From contig NZ_BBWW01000001.1 in assembly GCF_001485215.1 (NCBI RefSeq), forward strand, positions 2,170,001-2,234,000: DNA of 64,000 nt. The letters are read 5' to 3'. The translations under genes and the position numbers were made by a program. Below are positions 1-8,920 of this stretch, one piece after another (position 1 is the stretch's first letter; the number at the start of each line of letters is the position of its first letter). The notes below the pieces were generated by a model. It was given only the letters and a program-made list of their open reading frames with translations. It searched no databases and had not been told where the DNA came from. The DNA comes from Leptolyngbya sp. NIES-2104. GTDB lineage: Bacteria; Cyanobacteriota; Cyanobacteriia; Leptolyngbyales; Leptolyngbyaceae.

Positions 1-1097
1 TCTGGGGACTTCAGCAGATGGGACGCGAAGATGTTTTGAACAATCTGAAGCGAATTACCTGCGATCGACAATTTCAACCGTATGTGGAATGGCTCGGTAC
101 AATGTGGAGCCATGCCGTCGTTCCCTCAACTCCAATTCCTGATCTCAAACTGCATATTCAAGCCTGGCAGCATCATTTCGCTTCGATCTTTGGAATTGAC
201 GCGCTTCAACGAGTTCGAGGATTTTCGCCGCCAGAGATGCACTTACCAAATCATCCTGATACTTTGTTCGAGTACATCAAAGCGCTGAAAGACTGTGGTT
301 ACCAATGGTTGTTAGTTCAGGAACATTCTGTAGAGCAGCTTGATGGTTCGGGATTACCGCAGGATCAAAAGTACATTCCAAATCAGTTGGTCGCTCGTAA
401 TTCTAGTGGGGAGACTATTTCAATCACCGCATTGATTAAAACTCAAGGCTCAGATACGAAATTAGTCGCGCAAATGCAACCCTATTTTGAAGCGAAGACT
501 CGATCTAAACAATTGATCAACGATCGTGCAATTCCATCACTCGTTTCTCAAATTGCAGATGGAGAAAATGGCGGCGTGATGATGAATGAGTATCCGCGTG
601 ATGTGTTCCGGGTCTATCACGAGATTCGAGACTCAGGGAATAACAATTCTGGGACTGTGGCGATCAATGGAACAGAGTATTTGGAGCTAATTGAATCAAC
701 TGGAATTCGTGCAGATGACTATCCACAGATTCAAGCCGTTCAGCAACATAAGATTTGGCAGATTGTTGATCAAGTCACACCTGAAAATGTGGAAAAAGCG
801 ATCGCACAATTGAAACAAAATGACGATCGCTTTCACATTGATGGCGCTTCCTGGACAAATGACCTCAGTTGGGTCAGAGGCTACGAAAATGTTCTAGAAC
901 CAATGACTGAACTGAGTGCATTGTTTCATCAGAAGTTTGATACGAATGATCCGACTGTGATGGAGCGATCGGATTATCAAGAAGCATTGTTGTACAACTT
1001 GCTACTACAGACCAGTTGTTTTCGGTATTGGGGTCAAGGGACTTGGACAGATTATGCTCGTGAAATTTATCGAAGAGGTAAATCGGTTTTGAGTTAA
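1..1097 (+). CDS. Glycoside hydrolase family 57-type protein, 5' end outside window
   Basis: The reading frame is open to the left window edge: codons for W-G-L-Q-Q precede the first internal ATG at 18, so the gene begins upstream and about 364 C-terminal residues are visible. Stretches such as GFSPPEMHLPNHPDT and GGVMMNEYPRDVF, and a YWGQGTWTDYAREI segment near the C-terminus, resemble cyanobacterial GH57 proteins, which act on alpha-glucans (amylase or branching-type activity). The exact substrate cannot be told from this part. The gene converges on dapL across a long palindromic repeat. The family assignment is from recognition of the sequence; a GH57-related protein of unknown activity is the alternative. 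Confidence 0.7.
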   Translation, partial: WGLQQMGREDVLNNLKRITCDRQFQPYVEWLGTMWSHAVVPSTPIPDLKLHIQAWQHHFASIFGIDALQRVRGFSPPEMHLPNHPDTLFEYIKALKDCGYQWLLVQEHSVEQLDGSGLPQDQKYIPNQLVARNSSGETISITALIKTQGSDTKLVAQMQPYFEAKTRSKQLINDRAIPSLVSQIADGENGGVMMNEYPRDVFRVYHEIRDSGNNNSGTVAINGTEYLELIESTGIRADDYPQIQAVQQHKIWQIVDQVTPENVEKAIAQLKQNDDRFHIDGASWTNDLSWVRGYENVLEPMTELSALFHQKFDTNDPTVMERSDYQEALLYNLLLQTSCFRYWGQGTWTDYAREIYRRGKSVLS

Positions 1098-1104
1098 GAA
1101 ATTG

Positions 1105-1349
1105 AATGTGATAGGCGATCGAGGTTCGGAGATGTTTTGATAATTTTTCGCGGTCGTTGCCTAACTCGCCCCGGAATGGAATTCGGGGCTAATCGAACGA
1201 AGTCCACTGAAGGGGACTAAAGAACTAGATGTAATTCTTCAGTCAGTTTCAACTGACTTCGCACTGTTAGCCCCGAATTCCATTCCGGGGCGAGCATGAA
1301 CGAAGCGCAAGACTCTGAAAATACCGTCATCGATCGCATCTATCACATT
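1105..1349. repeat. Palindromic repeat family, copy A
   Basis: A nested inverted repeat fills the gap between two convergent genes. The core arms at 1165-1192 and 1267-1294 are perfect 28-base reverse complements that begin with CTCGCCCCGG. Between them are two small hairpins, AGTCC...GGACT (about 1201-1218) and AGTCAGTTTCAACTGACT (about 1241-1258). Further out, AATGTGATAG...CGATCGA at 1105-1122 is mirrored at 1330-1349, which overlaps the dapL stop codon. The flanks match the other copies (B-F). It could act as a two-way terminator; mobility is inferred only from the copy number. Confidence 0.85.
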
Positions 1350-2577
1350 AAAACTTCGCCGTAATCCGATTCATTGCCTCAACTACATTCTCGCGGCTAT
1401 TGAACGCAGAAATGCGGAAATATCCTTCTCCCGCTGCTCCAAACCCTGATCCGGGTGTCCCCACCACATTACAAACATTCAGCAACTTATCGAAGAAATC
1501 CCAACTCGATAAACCGTCCGGAGTCTTCACCCAAACATACGGAGCATTCACGCCACCATAAACCGCAATTCCCGCCGCTGTCAGTTGTTCACGAATGATC
1601 TTGGCGTTGTCCAGATAAAAGCTCACCAGTTGTTTAATCTGCGCTTGTCCCTCTTCGGAATAAACTGCTTCGGCTCCCCGCTGAACAATGTAGGAAACCC
1701 CATTAAACTTTGTTGATTGGCGGCGATTCCACAGTTTCCACAATTCCACATCAGAGCCATCTGAAGCTTTCGCCGTCAAGGTTTTCGGAACTACAGTAAA
1801 CGCACATCGAGTTCCAGTAAATCCAGCATTTTTAGAAAACGATCGAAATTCGATCGCACAATCTCGCGCTCCTTCAATCTCATAAATCGATCGCGGCAAC
1901 GTCGGATCAGTGACATACGCTTCATACGCTGCATCAAAGAAAATGATCGTGCCATTCGCCTTCGCGTAATCCACCCAAGCCTTCAAATATTCCTTAGTTG
2001 CTGTCGCACCTGTCGGATTATTTGGAAAACAGAGATACGCTAAATCCACCTTCTGTGAAGGAATCTCAGCCGTAAAATTGTTCTCGGCTGAAATTGGCAA
2101 ATAAACTAATCCGCCGTATTCTCCTCGATCGTTGGCATCTCCAGTATTTCCCGCCATCACATTCGTATCAACGTATACGGGATAAACCGGGTCTGTAACC
2201 GCGATCGTATTGTCGTGTCCGAAAATTTCCAAAATGTTGCCGCTGTCACACTTCGAGCCATCCGACACGAAAATCTCAGAAGCATCAATCTCACAGCCTC
2301 GTGCCTGAAAATCGAACTTCGCAATTTTCTCTCTTAGCCATTCATAGCCTTGTTCGGGACCATAACCTTTGAACAAACTTCGATCGCCCATATCTTCGAT
2401 CGCTTGAATCATCGCGGTGCGACACGCTTGGGGTAGCGGTTCGGTCACATCCCCAATTCCCAAACGAATAATCGGCGCATCAGGATTCAATTGAGCAAAG
2501 GCATTCACCCGACGGGCGATTTCAGGAAACAAATACCCAGCTTTCAGCTTCAAATAATTGTCGTTAACGGTTGCCAT
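1348..2577 (-). CDS. dapL: LL-diaminopimelate aminotransferase
   Basis: A 409-residue PLP-dependent class I/II aminotransferase that converts tetrahydrodipicolinate and glutamate directly to LL-diaminopimelate. This is the short lysine and peptidoglycan precursor route found in cyanobacteria, plants and chlamydiae. The length is typical of DapL. Family segments visible are [12 protein letters not shown] near residue 40, the [14 protein letters not shown] region, [15 protein letters not shown], and the PLP-lysine motif [13 protein letters not shown]. The ATG at 2577 gives the expected N-terminus ([20 protein letters not shown]). It stands alone, divergent from the mrdA-type gene and convergent with the GH57 gene. 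Its stop codon lies inside the outer arm of repeat copy A. Confidence 0.95.
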   Translation of the reverse strand: MATVNDNYLKLKAGYLFPEIARRVNAFAQLNPDAPIIRLGIGDVTEPLPQACRTAMIQAIEDMGDRSLFKGYGPEQGYEWLREKIAKFDFQARGCEIDASEIFVSDGSKCDSGNILEIFGHDNTIAVTDPVYPVYVDTNVMAGNTGDANDRGEYGGLVYLPISAENNFTAEIPSQKVDLAYLCFPNNPTGATATKEYLKAWVDYAKANGTIIFFDAAYEAYVTDPTLPRSIYEIEGARDCAIEFRSFSKNAGFTGTRCAFTVVPKTLTAKASDGSDVELWKLWNRRQSTKFNGVSYIVQRGAEAVYSEEGQAQIKQLVSFYLDNAKIIREQLTAAGIAVYGGVNAPYVWVKTPDGLSSWDFFDKLLNVCNVVGTPGSGFGAAGEGYFRISAFNSRENVVEAMNRITAKF

Positions 2578-2759
2578 GTCATTCGGTTAAATCAGATCTG
2601 ACTCACCATTATTCCTTGATTTTACGCAGTCTTCAAATCAGGATTCCGGAGCCGTTTTGATCCCGCTCGAAATTAGAAAAGGACGATCGCACACCGAATC
2701 AACTTTCTGTTACAGTAAGTGCGATGTCCTGCCCAAAAGTAACCTTCATCACGTGACGT

Positions 2760-4535
2760 ATGGCGAACTCGTCTTTCTCATCTGCCAACTCCTGGGTCAG
2801 TAAAGCGCGATCGCAGCGATCGTTTCGGGCTGTGATTCTGTTCATGCTTGCTAGTGGCTTGATGAGCGTCTGTGGATTTCGTCTCGCATACCTCCAACTC
2901 GTCGAAGGTAGCCACAATCGGCAACTCGCGGATCAAAACCGGATTCGATCGATTTCCATCGTCGCCGATCGCGGAAATTTAGTCGATCGCAAAGGTAAAA
3001 CGATCGTCGTCAATCGATTATCTCGATCGGTCTACCTCTATCCGCGTGAGCAAACTAAGGAACAATGGCAAGTTTCAGCCCAGCGTATCAGTGAGCTACT
3101 CGACATCCCCAAAGAGGACATCATTAAAAAGCTTGAAGAAGTGCAATACAAATCGGTTTCTCCGGTGCGAATTTTGCGCGGACTCGATGAGAAAAAATAC
3201 ACCGCACTCTATGAAATCGGTCAAATTCGCGGTTTAGAAGTTCAAGCCGAATCCACTCGCCAATATCCCTACGGTACTCTCGCCGCCCACGTCCTAGGTT
3301 ACATCGGAGAAGCCACCCAAGAAGACCTCAAAGCGAATCCCGAATTTCCGAACGGAATGCTAGTCGGACAAATGGGAATCGAGCGAATTCAAGATACGAC
3401 CCTACGCGGCAAATGGGGCAGTCGTTTGATCGAAGTCGATGCTGGCGGTAAAGAACTTAAAATGCTTGGTGTCAAGCCCCCCGTCGCAGGCTCACCTGTT
3501 CAATTAACGCTCGATGTCAAACTGCAACAAGCCGCCGAAAAAACCCTCGCAGGTCGTCGCGGTGCAGTCGTCGTCCTGGATGTGAAAACGGGTGCAGTTC
3601 TCGCGATGGCAAGCGGTCCGACATTTGATCCGAACATTTTTACGCGCAAAATTAGCCAAAAAACCTGGGACGCGCTCCAAAGCCAGGATCATCCTTTTCT
3701 AAATCGTGCTCTGCAAGGCTATCCACCCGGCAGCACCTTCAAAATCATCACCGCAATGGCAGCGATGAAATCGGGTAAATTCTCCGCAACCTCGATGCTA
3801 CCCACCTTCAGCGCGATCAACATTGGCGGAACCTTCTTCCACGAACACGGCGATGCCAGCTACGGTACGATCGGGTTTCGAGATGCCCTCGCGGTCAGTA
3901 GTAACACCTTCTTCTATCAGCTTGGAATGTCGATCGGTCCCGAAACAATTTCCGATTGGGGTCGTCGCTTCGGAGTCGGCACGACTTCCACAATGGGCTT
4001 AGATGGCGGCAGTCACGGCATGATTCCAACCCCGAAACAGAAAGAAGAGCAGTTCAAAGAGCCGTGGTATGTCGGGGATACGGTCAGTACCTCGATCGGT
4101 CAAGGCATGGTGCAAGTCACCCCGCTCGAAATGGCGGTGATGGTTTCGACGATCGCAAACGGCGGTAAGCGCGTCAAACCGCATCTCTTCGCCAATCAAA
4201 CCTATCAGCCCAATATGCAGCCCGAATCACTAGACTTTGACCCCGCTGCCCTCAAAGTCTTACAAGAAGGACTTACTGCCGTAGTTCAAGAAGGAACCGC
4301 CCGCAGCTTAAATGATGGCTCGATTCCCTTAACGGCTGGCAAGACCGGAACCGCGGAAGTTCAAGGACAAGAAGATAACTCGTTGTATGTCGGTTATGGT
4401 CCCGTGAACAATCCGCAAATTGCGATCGGCGTTGTCGTCGAAAACGGGGGATACGGCGCGACCGCCGCCGTTCCGATCGCGCATGAAGTCTACAAAGCCT
4501 TTTTTGGAGTCAAACCCACCCCGAAAGCAGAATAA
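2760..4535 (+). CDS. mrdA: Penicillin-binding protein 2, class B transpeptidase
   Basis: A 591-residue class B PBP that cross-links peptidoglycan during elongation. One membrane segment lies near residues 23-45, after a basic cytosolic tail. A dimerisation domain containing ADRGNLVDRKGK follows, and then the transpeptidase domain. The catalytic motifs are intact: S325-T-F-K328, S380-S-N382 and K528-T-G. The overall pattern fits PBP2 (MrdA) better than FtsI, because FtsI would normally sit in a division cluster. The ATG at 2760 places the membrane anchor correctly. It is followed after 56 bases by dnaX on the same strand. The PBP class is certain; the subtype is slightly less so. Confidence 0.9.
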   Translation: MANSSFSSANSWVSKARSQRSFRAVILFMLASGLMSVCGFRLAYLQLVEGSHNRQLADQNRIRSISIVADRGNLVDRKGKTIVVNRLSRSVYLYPREQTKEQWQVSAQRISELLDIPKEDIIKKLEEVQYKSVSPVRILRGLDEKKYTALYEIGQIRGLEVQAESTRQYPYGTLAAHVLGYIGEATQEDLKANPEFPNGMLVGQMGIERIQDTTLRGKWGSRLIEVDAGGKELKMLGVKPPVAGSPVQLTLDVKLQQAAEKTLAGRRGAVVVLDVKTGAVLAMASGPTFDPNIFTRKISQKTWDALQSQDHPFLNRALQGYPPGSTFKIITAMAAMKSGKFSATSMLPTFSAINIGGTFFHEHGDASYGTIGFRDALAVSSNTFFYQLGMSIGPETISDWGRRFGVGTTSTMGLDGGSHGMIPTPKQKEEQFKEPWYVGDTVSTSIGQGMVQVTPLEMAVMVSTIANGGKRVKPHLFANQTYQPNMQPESLDFDPAALKVLQEGLTAVVQEGTARSLNDGSIPLTAGKTGTAEVQGQEDNSLYVGYGPVNNPQIAIGVVVENGGYGATAAVPIAHEVYKAFFGVKPTPKAE

Positions 4536-4591
4536 GTCCCAAAATCGCGATCGCTTGGTAGGATCAATCAGTCGATTTGCACAAGCGCCCT

Positions 4592-6400
4592 GTGACCTAC
4601 ATTCCCCTGCATCATAAGTATCGTCCCCAAACGTTCTCACAACTGGTGGGTCAAACTGCGATCGCGACCACGCTCTCGAATGCGCTACTCCAGAACCGCA
4701 TCGCTCCCGCCTATCTCTTCACAGGCGCACGTGGCACAGGCAAAACGTCGAGTGCTCGTATCTTTGCAAAATCACTCAATTGTATTTCGGTGAATGCTCC
4801 AACCGATGAGCCTTGTGGCATTTGTCAGACCTGCCAAGAGATTACTAGAGGTAATGCTTTAGATGTCATCGAAATTGACGCTGCGAGTAATACTGGAGTA
4901 GACAGTATTAGAGAATTAATTGAACGCGCTCAATTTGCGCCTGTGCAATGCAGATACAAGGCTTATCTGATTGATGAGGTACATATGCTCAGCAATGCCG
5001 CGTTTAATTCTTTATTGAAAACTTTAGAAGAACCACCGGAACGTGTAGTTTTCATTTTAGCAACCACTGATCCGCAAAGAGTATTACCCACAATCATCTC
5101 TCGCTGTCAGCGATTCGACTTTCGCCGAATCCCGATCGACGATATGACCCAACACCTGAAACTCATCGCCGATAAAGAACAAATCCCGATCGCTGATGAT
5201 GCCACCTATCTCATCGCCCAAATCTCTCAAGGCGGACTCCGCGATGCCGAAAGTTTACTCGATCAATTGAGTCTTTTATCCGGTGACATTACGACCGAAC
5301 GAGTTTGGGATTTAGTTGGCGCAGTTCCAGAGCGAGATTTAATGGCGTTGATAGAAACGATCGCAAAAAGTCACCCCGAATCTGTGCTCGATACCACCCG
5401 CCGCTTAATGGATCGCGGACGAGAACCTTTGATCGTTCTACAAAATCTAGCGAGTTTCTATCGCGATTTATTAATTGCAAAAACGGCTCCAGCGCGTGGA
5501 GATCTCGTTGCGCTCACTTCATCAACCTGGCAACAGCTTTGTGAATTCGCGAACACAATGTCGATCGAAACAATCCTGTCCGGTCAGAAACACCTCAAAG
5601 AAAGCGAAACTCAACTAAAAAACTCCACACAGCCCCGACTCTGGTTAGAAGTAACTTTAATGGGACTGTTACCTTCTAATAGCTCACCTGCGATCGAGCA
5701 ACCTACTCGATCAATTCCCAGCTTCAAACCGACCAAATCCGTTAGTCCATCTGTGAGAGAAACACCAAAATCTACAGAAGAACCGACTCCACCAATCGAG
5801 GAACCTACTCAAGCCGAAAAACCGACTCCATCAATCGAGGAACCCATTCAAGCCGAGGAAACAGATCTCGATCGCTTATGGCAAACGATTATCAACAATA
5901 TTCAACCTTTCGGCACTCAAGCCTTATTCAAACAACACGGCAACCTGATTGCATTTGACGGTGAAGCCGCACAAATCAGTTTTCCTCAGAAGCTTTTACC
6001 AATGGCGCAAAGTCGATCAAAAAGTATCACTACAGCTTTAAGTAGAACCTTCGGAAAAGAGATCAAACTGAGCTTAGTTGCCGCCTCACTCACTACAGCA
6101 CCGACGAGCACCGATCCAGTCACTCCTCCAACCGTTGAACCCTCAGATTTAGAGCCTGAACCATTCGCACCTCGCACCCCAGACCCCGAACCTGCTCCTG
6201 AAGAACCTACGCTAGAAGCTTACAGACCAGATTGGGAAGATGACGATGAAATTACTCGTGCTGCTAGAACACTTGCAGAAGCGTTCAACGGTTCTTTAGT
6301 GAATGAGGAGGCTGAAATCGATCAAATCGAAGCTTCGGATCTTCCCTCAGACACCTTAGAAGATCCGATCGAAGAAGAGGACGACGATACTGATTTCTAA
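4592..6400 (+). CDS. dnaX: DNA polymerase III subunits gamma and tau
   Basis: Clamp-loader ATPase of the replicative polymerase. I prefer the GTG at 4592, which gives MTYIPLHHKYRPQTFSQLVG, the usual start of the family. A TTG at 4577 would add five residues. Seen in order: Walker A in GARGTGKTSSARIF, the four-cysteine zinc module (C near NSLN, then CGICQTC), Walker B region LIDEVHML, and the sensor ISRCQRFDFRRIP. The C-terminal third is rich in Pro/Glu/Thr with repeated EEPTPPIEEPTQAEKP-like units, and ends in a very acidic tail. No intein interrupts it, although dnaX inteins are common in cyanobacteria. Complete and probably functional. Confidence 0.95.
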   Translation: MTYIPLHHKYRPQTFSQLVGQTAIATTLSNALLQNRIAPAYLFTGARGTGKTSSARIFAKSLNCISVNAPTDEPCGICQTCQEITRGNALDVIEIDAASNTGVDSIRELIERAQFAPVQCRYKAYLIDEVHMLSNAAFNSLLKTLEEPPERVVFILATTDPQRVLPTIISRCQRFDFRRIPIDDMTQHLKLIADKEQIPIADDATYLIAQISQGGLRDAESLLDQLSLLSGDITTERVWDLVGAVPERDLMALIETIAKSHPESVLDTTRRLMDRGREPLIVLQNLASFYRDLLIAKTAPARGDLVALTSSTWQQLCEFANTMSIETILSGQKHLKESETQLKNSTQPRLWLEVTLMGLLPSNSSPAIEQPTRSIPSFKPTKSVSPSVRETPKSTEEPTPPIEEPTQAEKPTPSIEEPIQAEETDLDRLWQTIINNIQPFGTQALFKQHGNLIAFDGEAAQISFPQKLLPMAQSRSKSITTALSRTFGKEIKLSLVAASLTTAPTSTDPVTPPTVEPSDLEPEPFAPRTPDPEPAPEEPTLEAYRPDWEDDDEITRAARTLAEAFNGSLVNEEAEIDQIEASDLPSDTLEDPIEEEDDDTDF

Positions 6401-6404
6401 AGCA

Positions 6405-6435
6405 AACCGCGATCGCCAACTCGACGATCGCGGTT
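6405..6435. terminator. Hairpin between convergent dnaX and desC
   Basis: AACCGCGATCG at 6405-6415 is perfectly mirrored by CGATCGCGGTT at 6425-6435 around a 9-base loop, five bases after the dnaX stop and just past the desaturase stop. The stem contains the HIP1-like core CGATCG. There is no strong T-run on either side, so it may be a weak two-way terminator or simply a mirrored HIP1 pair. Confidence 0.5.
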
Positions 6436-6442
6436 CAATCTC

Positions 6443-7282
6443 TCAATTCGGCGGCATCACCACACGACGGGCAAGACCGAGCGATCGTAATACCTGAATC
6501 GCCCACCACGTCACATCAATCTCCCACCATTTCCGACCTGCTTTCGCCACATTCGGTTGAGCATGGTGATTGTTGTGCCAACCTTCTCCGTAGGTAATCA
6601 ACGCCGCCCACCAGAGATTCCGCGAATTATCTTCCGCCTCATATGTTCTATAACCAAACAAATGAGTCGCAGAGTTAATAAACCAAGTACTGTGCCACAA
6701 GAACACGGCTCTTAGCACCAAACCATAAATAATAAACGACCAGCCACCCAGCAGATAAAGCACGATCGCGACTGGAATTTGCAGCATCAAATAGTTCTCA
6801 GTTCGATCGAGCCAACGATAAAACGGATCGCGATCCAAATCCGGCGCAAACCGTCGATAAGACTCATAGTTGAAAAACTTTTCACGCGGATACAGCACCC
6901 AGCCCATGTGACTCCACCAAAATCCGCGCTTCGCCGAATACGGATCATTGTCTACATCTTCCGTATGCAAATGGTGCATCCGATGTCCCGCTACCCAAAA
7001 AATCACTCCTCCTTGCAATGCCAGCGTTCCGATTACCGCCAGCGCATACTCCACCACTTTAGGAACCTGCAAACTCCGGTGTGTCAGCAATCGGTGAAAG
7101 CCCAAACAAATCCCGATACTACCGAACAACCAATGCAGAAGAATCATCACACCCAGCGCTTTCCAGGAAAAAAACCAGGGGGCAGTCAGCGCCAGCGCGT
7201 GAAAGGCTCCGAAAAACGCAACGTTCGTCCACTCCAATTTCAGCGTTTGTTCAGAGTCCACTTGAACAGAATTAGAAGTCAT
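6443..7282 (-). CDS. desC: Delta-9 acyl-lipid fatty acid desaturase
   Basis: A 279-residue membrane di-iron desaturase that introduces the first double bond into acyl chains of membrane lipids. The three histidine boxes are intact: HRLLTH at residues 63-68, HRMHH at 100-104 and HNNHH at 236-240. Two hydrophobic pairs flank them (about 22-60 and 168-205). Length and the GVIFWVAGHRMHHLHTEDV region match the DesC class of cyanobacteria. It diverges from a TetR-type gene. The shared upstream DNA holds two identical palindromes (7386-7402 and 7432-7448), so repression by that regulator is a reasonable inference. The start ATG at 7282 gives a normal cytosolic N-terminus. Confidence 0.92.
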   Translation of the reverse strand: MTSNSVQVDSEQTLKLEWTNVAFFGAFHALALTAPWFFSWKALGVMILLHWLFGSIGICLGFHRLLTHRSLQVPKVVEYALAVIGTLALQGGVIFWVAGHRMHHLHTEDVDNDPYSAKRGFWWSHMGWVLYPREKFFNYESYRRFAPDLDRDPFYRWLDRTENYLMLQIPVAIVLYLLGGWSFIIYGLVLRAVFLWHSTWFINSATHLFGYRTYEAEDNSRNLWWAALITYGEGWHNNHHAQPNVAKAGRKWWEIDVTWWAIQVLRSLGLARRVVMPPN

Positions 7283-7385
7283 GAAAATCCCTTACTGAGT
7301 TAACTGATTGATCGACCCACAGCAGACCGACCTCGATCGCATTTCCCAACTTACGGCAAAATCCGTTACAGTTGATAAACACATT

Positions 7386-7402
7386 TGCAAGTGACACTTG
7401 CA
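7386..7402. promoter_or_regulatory. Perfect 17-bp palindrome, likely operator 1
   Basis: TGCAAGTGACACTTGCA is a perfect dyad (8+1+8) about 104 bases upstream of the desaturase ATG. The same sequence, differing only in the central base, recurs 46 bases further on. A site of this size and symmetry next to a TetR gene fits a TetR-dimer operator. Binding is inferred, not shown. Confidence 0.75.
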
Positions 7403-7431
7403 TTTGTAGCCTAACAACGAATGCGCTTTTC

Positions 7432-7448
7432 TGCAAGTGCCACTTGCA
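7432..7448. promoter_or_regulatory. Perfect 17-bp palindrome, likely operator 2
   Basis: TGCAAGTGCCACTTGCA is the second copy of the dyad and ends six bases before the ATG at 7455 of the TetR-type gene. An alternative GTG start (7437) lies inside the palindrome, which argues for the ATG. Occupancy here would block translation-start-proximal transcription, so autoregulation is likely. Confidence 0.75.
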
Positions 7449-7454
7449 TCTTCT

Positions 7455-8654
7455 ATGTCTACTCCCCGCAACACGACCCGCCAAAGGCTGATTCAAGCGG
7501 CACTGGAGCTATTTACAGCCCACGGTGTCACCGACACCACCACAAGACAAATCGCTGAATTAGCAGACGTAAATGAAGTGACGCTGTTTCGGCATTTCGG
7601 CAATAAACACGGATTACTGTTAGCCGCGATCGAAGAAGCCGCTGTGTTCATCGAACTCGGTCAAACGCTCGTGCACCAAGCCGAACAAGCCGCAGGAATG
7701 GATCAGGCACTCAAAGAATACGCCACCGCCTGCCTTGAAGCCCTTGAACGAGTTCCAGAAATGGTGCGATCGGTGGTCGGAGAAGCCGGACAATATCCCG
7801 CTGAAAATCGTAAAGCGATCGGGCGGGGTTTCACCCAAGCAAATCGCTACGTCGCTCAATACTTCGATGAAATGATCCAGCGTCGTCAAATGCAGCCCAA
7901 TCTTCCAGCAGAAACCCTTGCAAGTCTGCTTAATGGAATGCTGCTCGGATACGCTGTGATCGAATTCACCAGCGAATTTCACGAACTTTGGCAAAGTCGA
8001 GAAGAATTTCTCACCAATCTTGTCACCCTATTTTTACAGGGTGCGATTCAACCTTCTGAACCCATCTACTCTGAGGTTGAGGATCTTCCCGCTGATACTG
8101 TTCACCTGATTTTGCAACGCGCCAAGAAGCGAGGATTACAAGATTACGCGATCGCTTATGTGCTGTTTGGTGCAGGACTTAGTGCCGAGGAAGTTGTGCA
8201 ATTAACGCGATCGCACTACCATTCCACGCGACATCAACAAGCACTACACATTCCCAACGGACAAGTTCGTCCGCTCAATCAGTGGATTTTAGGAAAACGC
8301 TATGGTTCTTACGCAAAAAATCCATTAACTCAGTGGCTCAAAAGTCGAAAAGATGTTGTTCCTGCCATGTTTCTGAATTCCAGCGGTCAGCCGATCACCG
8401 AAGCTGATTTATCACAACGCTGGAATCATTTTACTGAAGACATTCAGAACGAACCTCCCCCAAAAATCGATCAAGCTTACCCGACTTGGTGCGTTGAATT
8501 GCTCATGCGTGGAATGCCGATCGCAGATTTACAAGTGCTCACGCGACAAGACCTGAAACAGTTGCAGCCCTTTGTCGATCGAGCTAGGGAAAAAGCCGCT
8601 TTAGAACAAGCGATTCGCCTAGATCAGCCGCCTCGAATCAAATCAAATACATAG
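7455..8654 (+). CDS. TetR-family regulator with extra C-terminal recombinase-like domain
   Basis: A 399-residue protein from ATG 7455, twice the usual TetR length. Residues 8-55 form a clear TetR DNA-binding domain (RLIQAALELF...TTTRQIAELADVNEVTLFRHF). Residues 60-197 look like a normal TetR ligand/dimer domain. Residues about 215-385 are additional and follow the layout of a tyrosine-recombinase catalytic domain: GLQDYAIAYVLFGAGLSAEEV like RDxALxxLLxxTGLRxSEL, then AMFLNSSGQPITEADLSQRW, then WCVELLMRGMPIADLQVL like the HxLRH...G...IQ..LGH part. The catalytic Arg, His and Tyr appear to be missing (for example Ser243 where Arg is expected). It probably controls desC and itself; the second-domain reading is inference. 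Confidence 0.85.
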   Translation: MSTPRNTTRQRLIQAALELFTAHGVTDTTTRQIAELADVNEVTLFRHFGNKHGLLLAAIEEAAVFIELGQTLVHQAEQAAGMDQALKEYATACLEALERVPEMVRSVVGEAGQYPAENRKAIGRGFTQANRYVAQYFDEMIQRRQMQPNLPAETLASLLNGMLLGYAVIEFTSEFHELWQSREEFLTNLVTLFLQGAIQPSEPIYSEVEDLPADTVHLILQRAKKRGLQDYAIAYVLFGAGLSAEEVVQLTRSHYHSTRHQQALHIPNGQVRPLNQWILGKRYGSYAKNPLTQWLKSRKDVVPAMFLNSSGQPITEADLSQRWNHFTEDIQNEPPPKIDQAYPTWCVELLMRGMPIADLQVLTRQDLKQLQPFVDRAREKAALEQAIRLDQPPRIKSNT

Positions 8655-8679
8655 AGTACGCTCAAAGAGGCGATGTCTA

Positions 8680-8888
8680 AGAGGATGCTTGAAAAGTATA
8701 AAAAGTCTTTTCGCTCTCGTTTGACTCCCGCCCTGAAATGAATTTCGGGCTAACCGTGGAAAGTCTACTGAAGTAGACTGGGAGCTAGTTTCAAGTTCTT
8801 AGTCCATTTCAATGGACTTGCGCCGATTAGCCCGAAATTCATTTCAGGGCGGGCTGCGGCAACAACGATTACTTCGCAAACATTCTCT
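8680..8888. repeat. Palindromic repeat family, copy B (most complete)
   Basis: The outer ends AGAGGATGCTTGAAAAGTA (8680-8698) and, inverted, ACTTCGCAAACATTCTCT (8871-8888) form imperfect terminal repeats. The core arms 8727-8753 and 8827-8853 are perfect 27-base complements. Inside are hairpins AGTCTACTGAAGTAGACT (8762-8779) and AGTCCATTTCAATGGACT (8801-8818). It fills the space between the convergent TetR and livG genes, and no ORF lies inside it. Copy D is the same element in the opposite orientation. Confidence 0.85.
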
Positions 8889-8920
8889 CAGACCGTAGAG
8901 ATTTTGTCAGTAAACTAAAT

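Noticed and set aside
4577-4591. TTG start of dnaX five codons upstream
   Set aside because: The GTG at 4592 gives the conserved N-terminus, and nothing supports translation of the extra residues.
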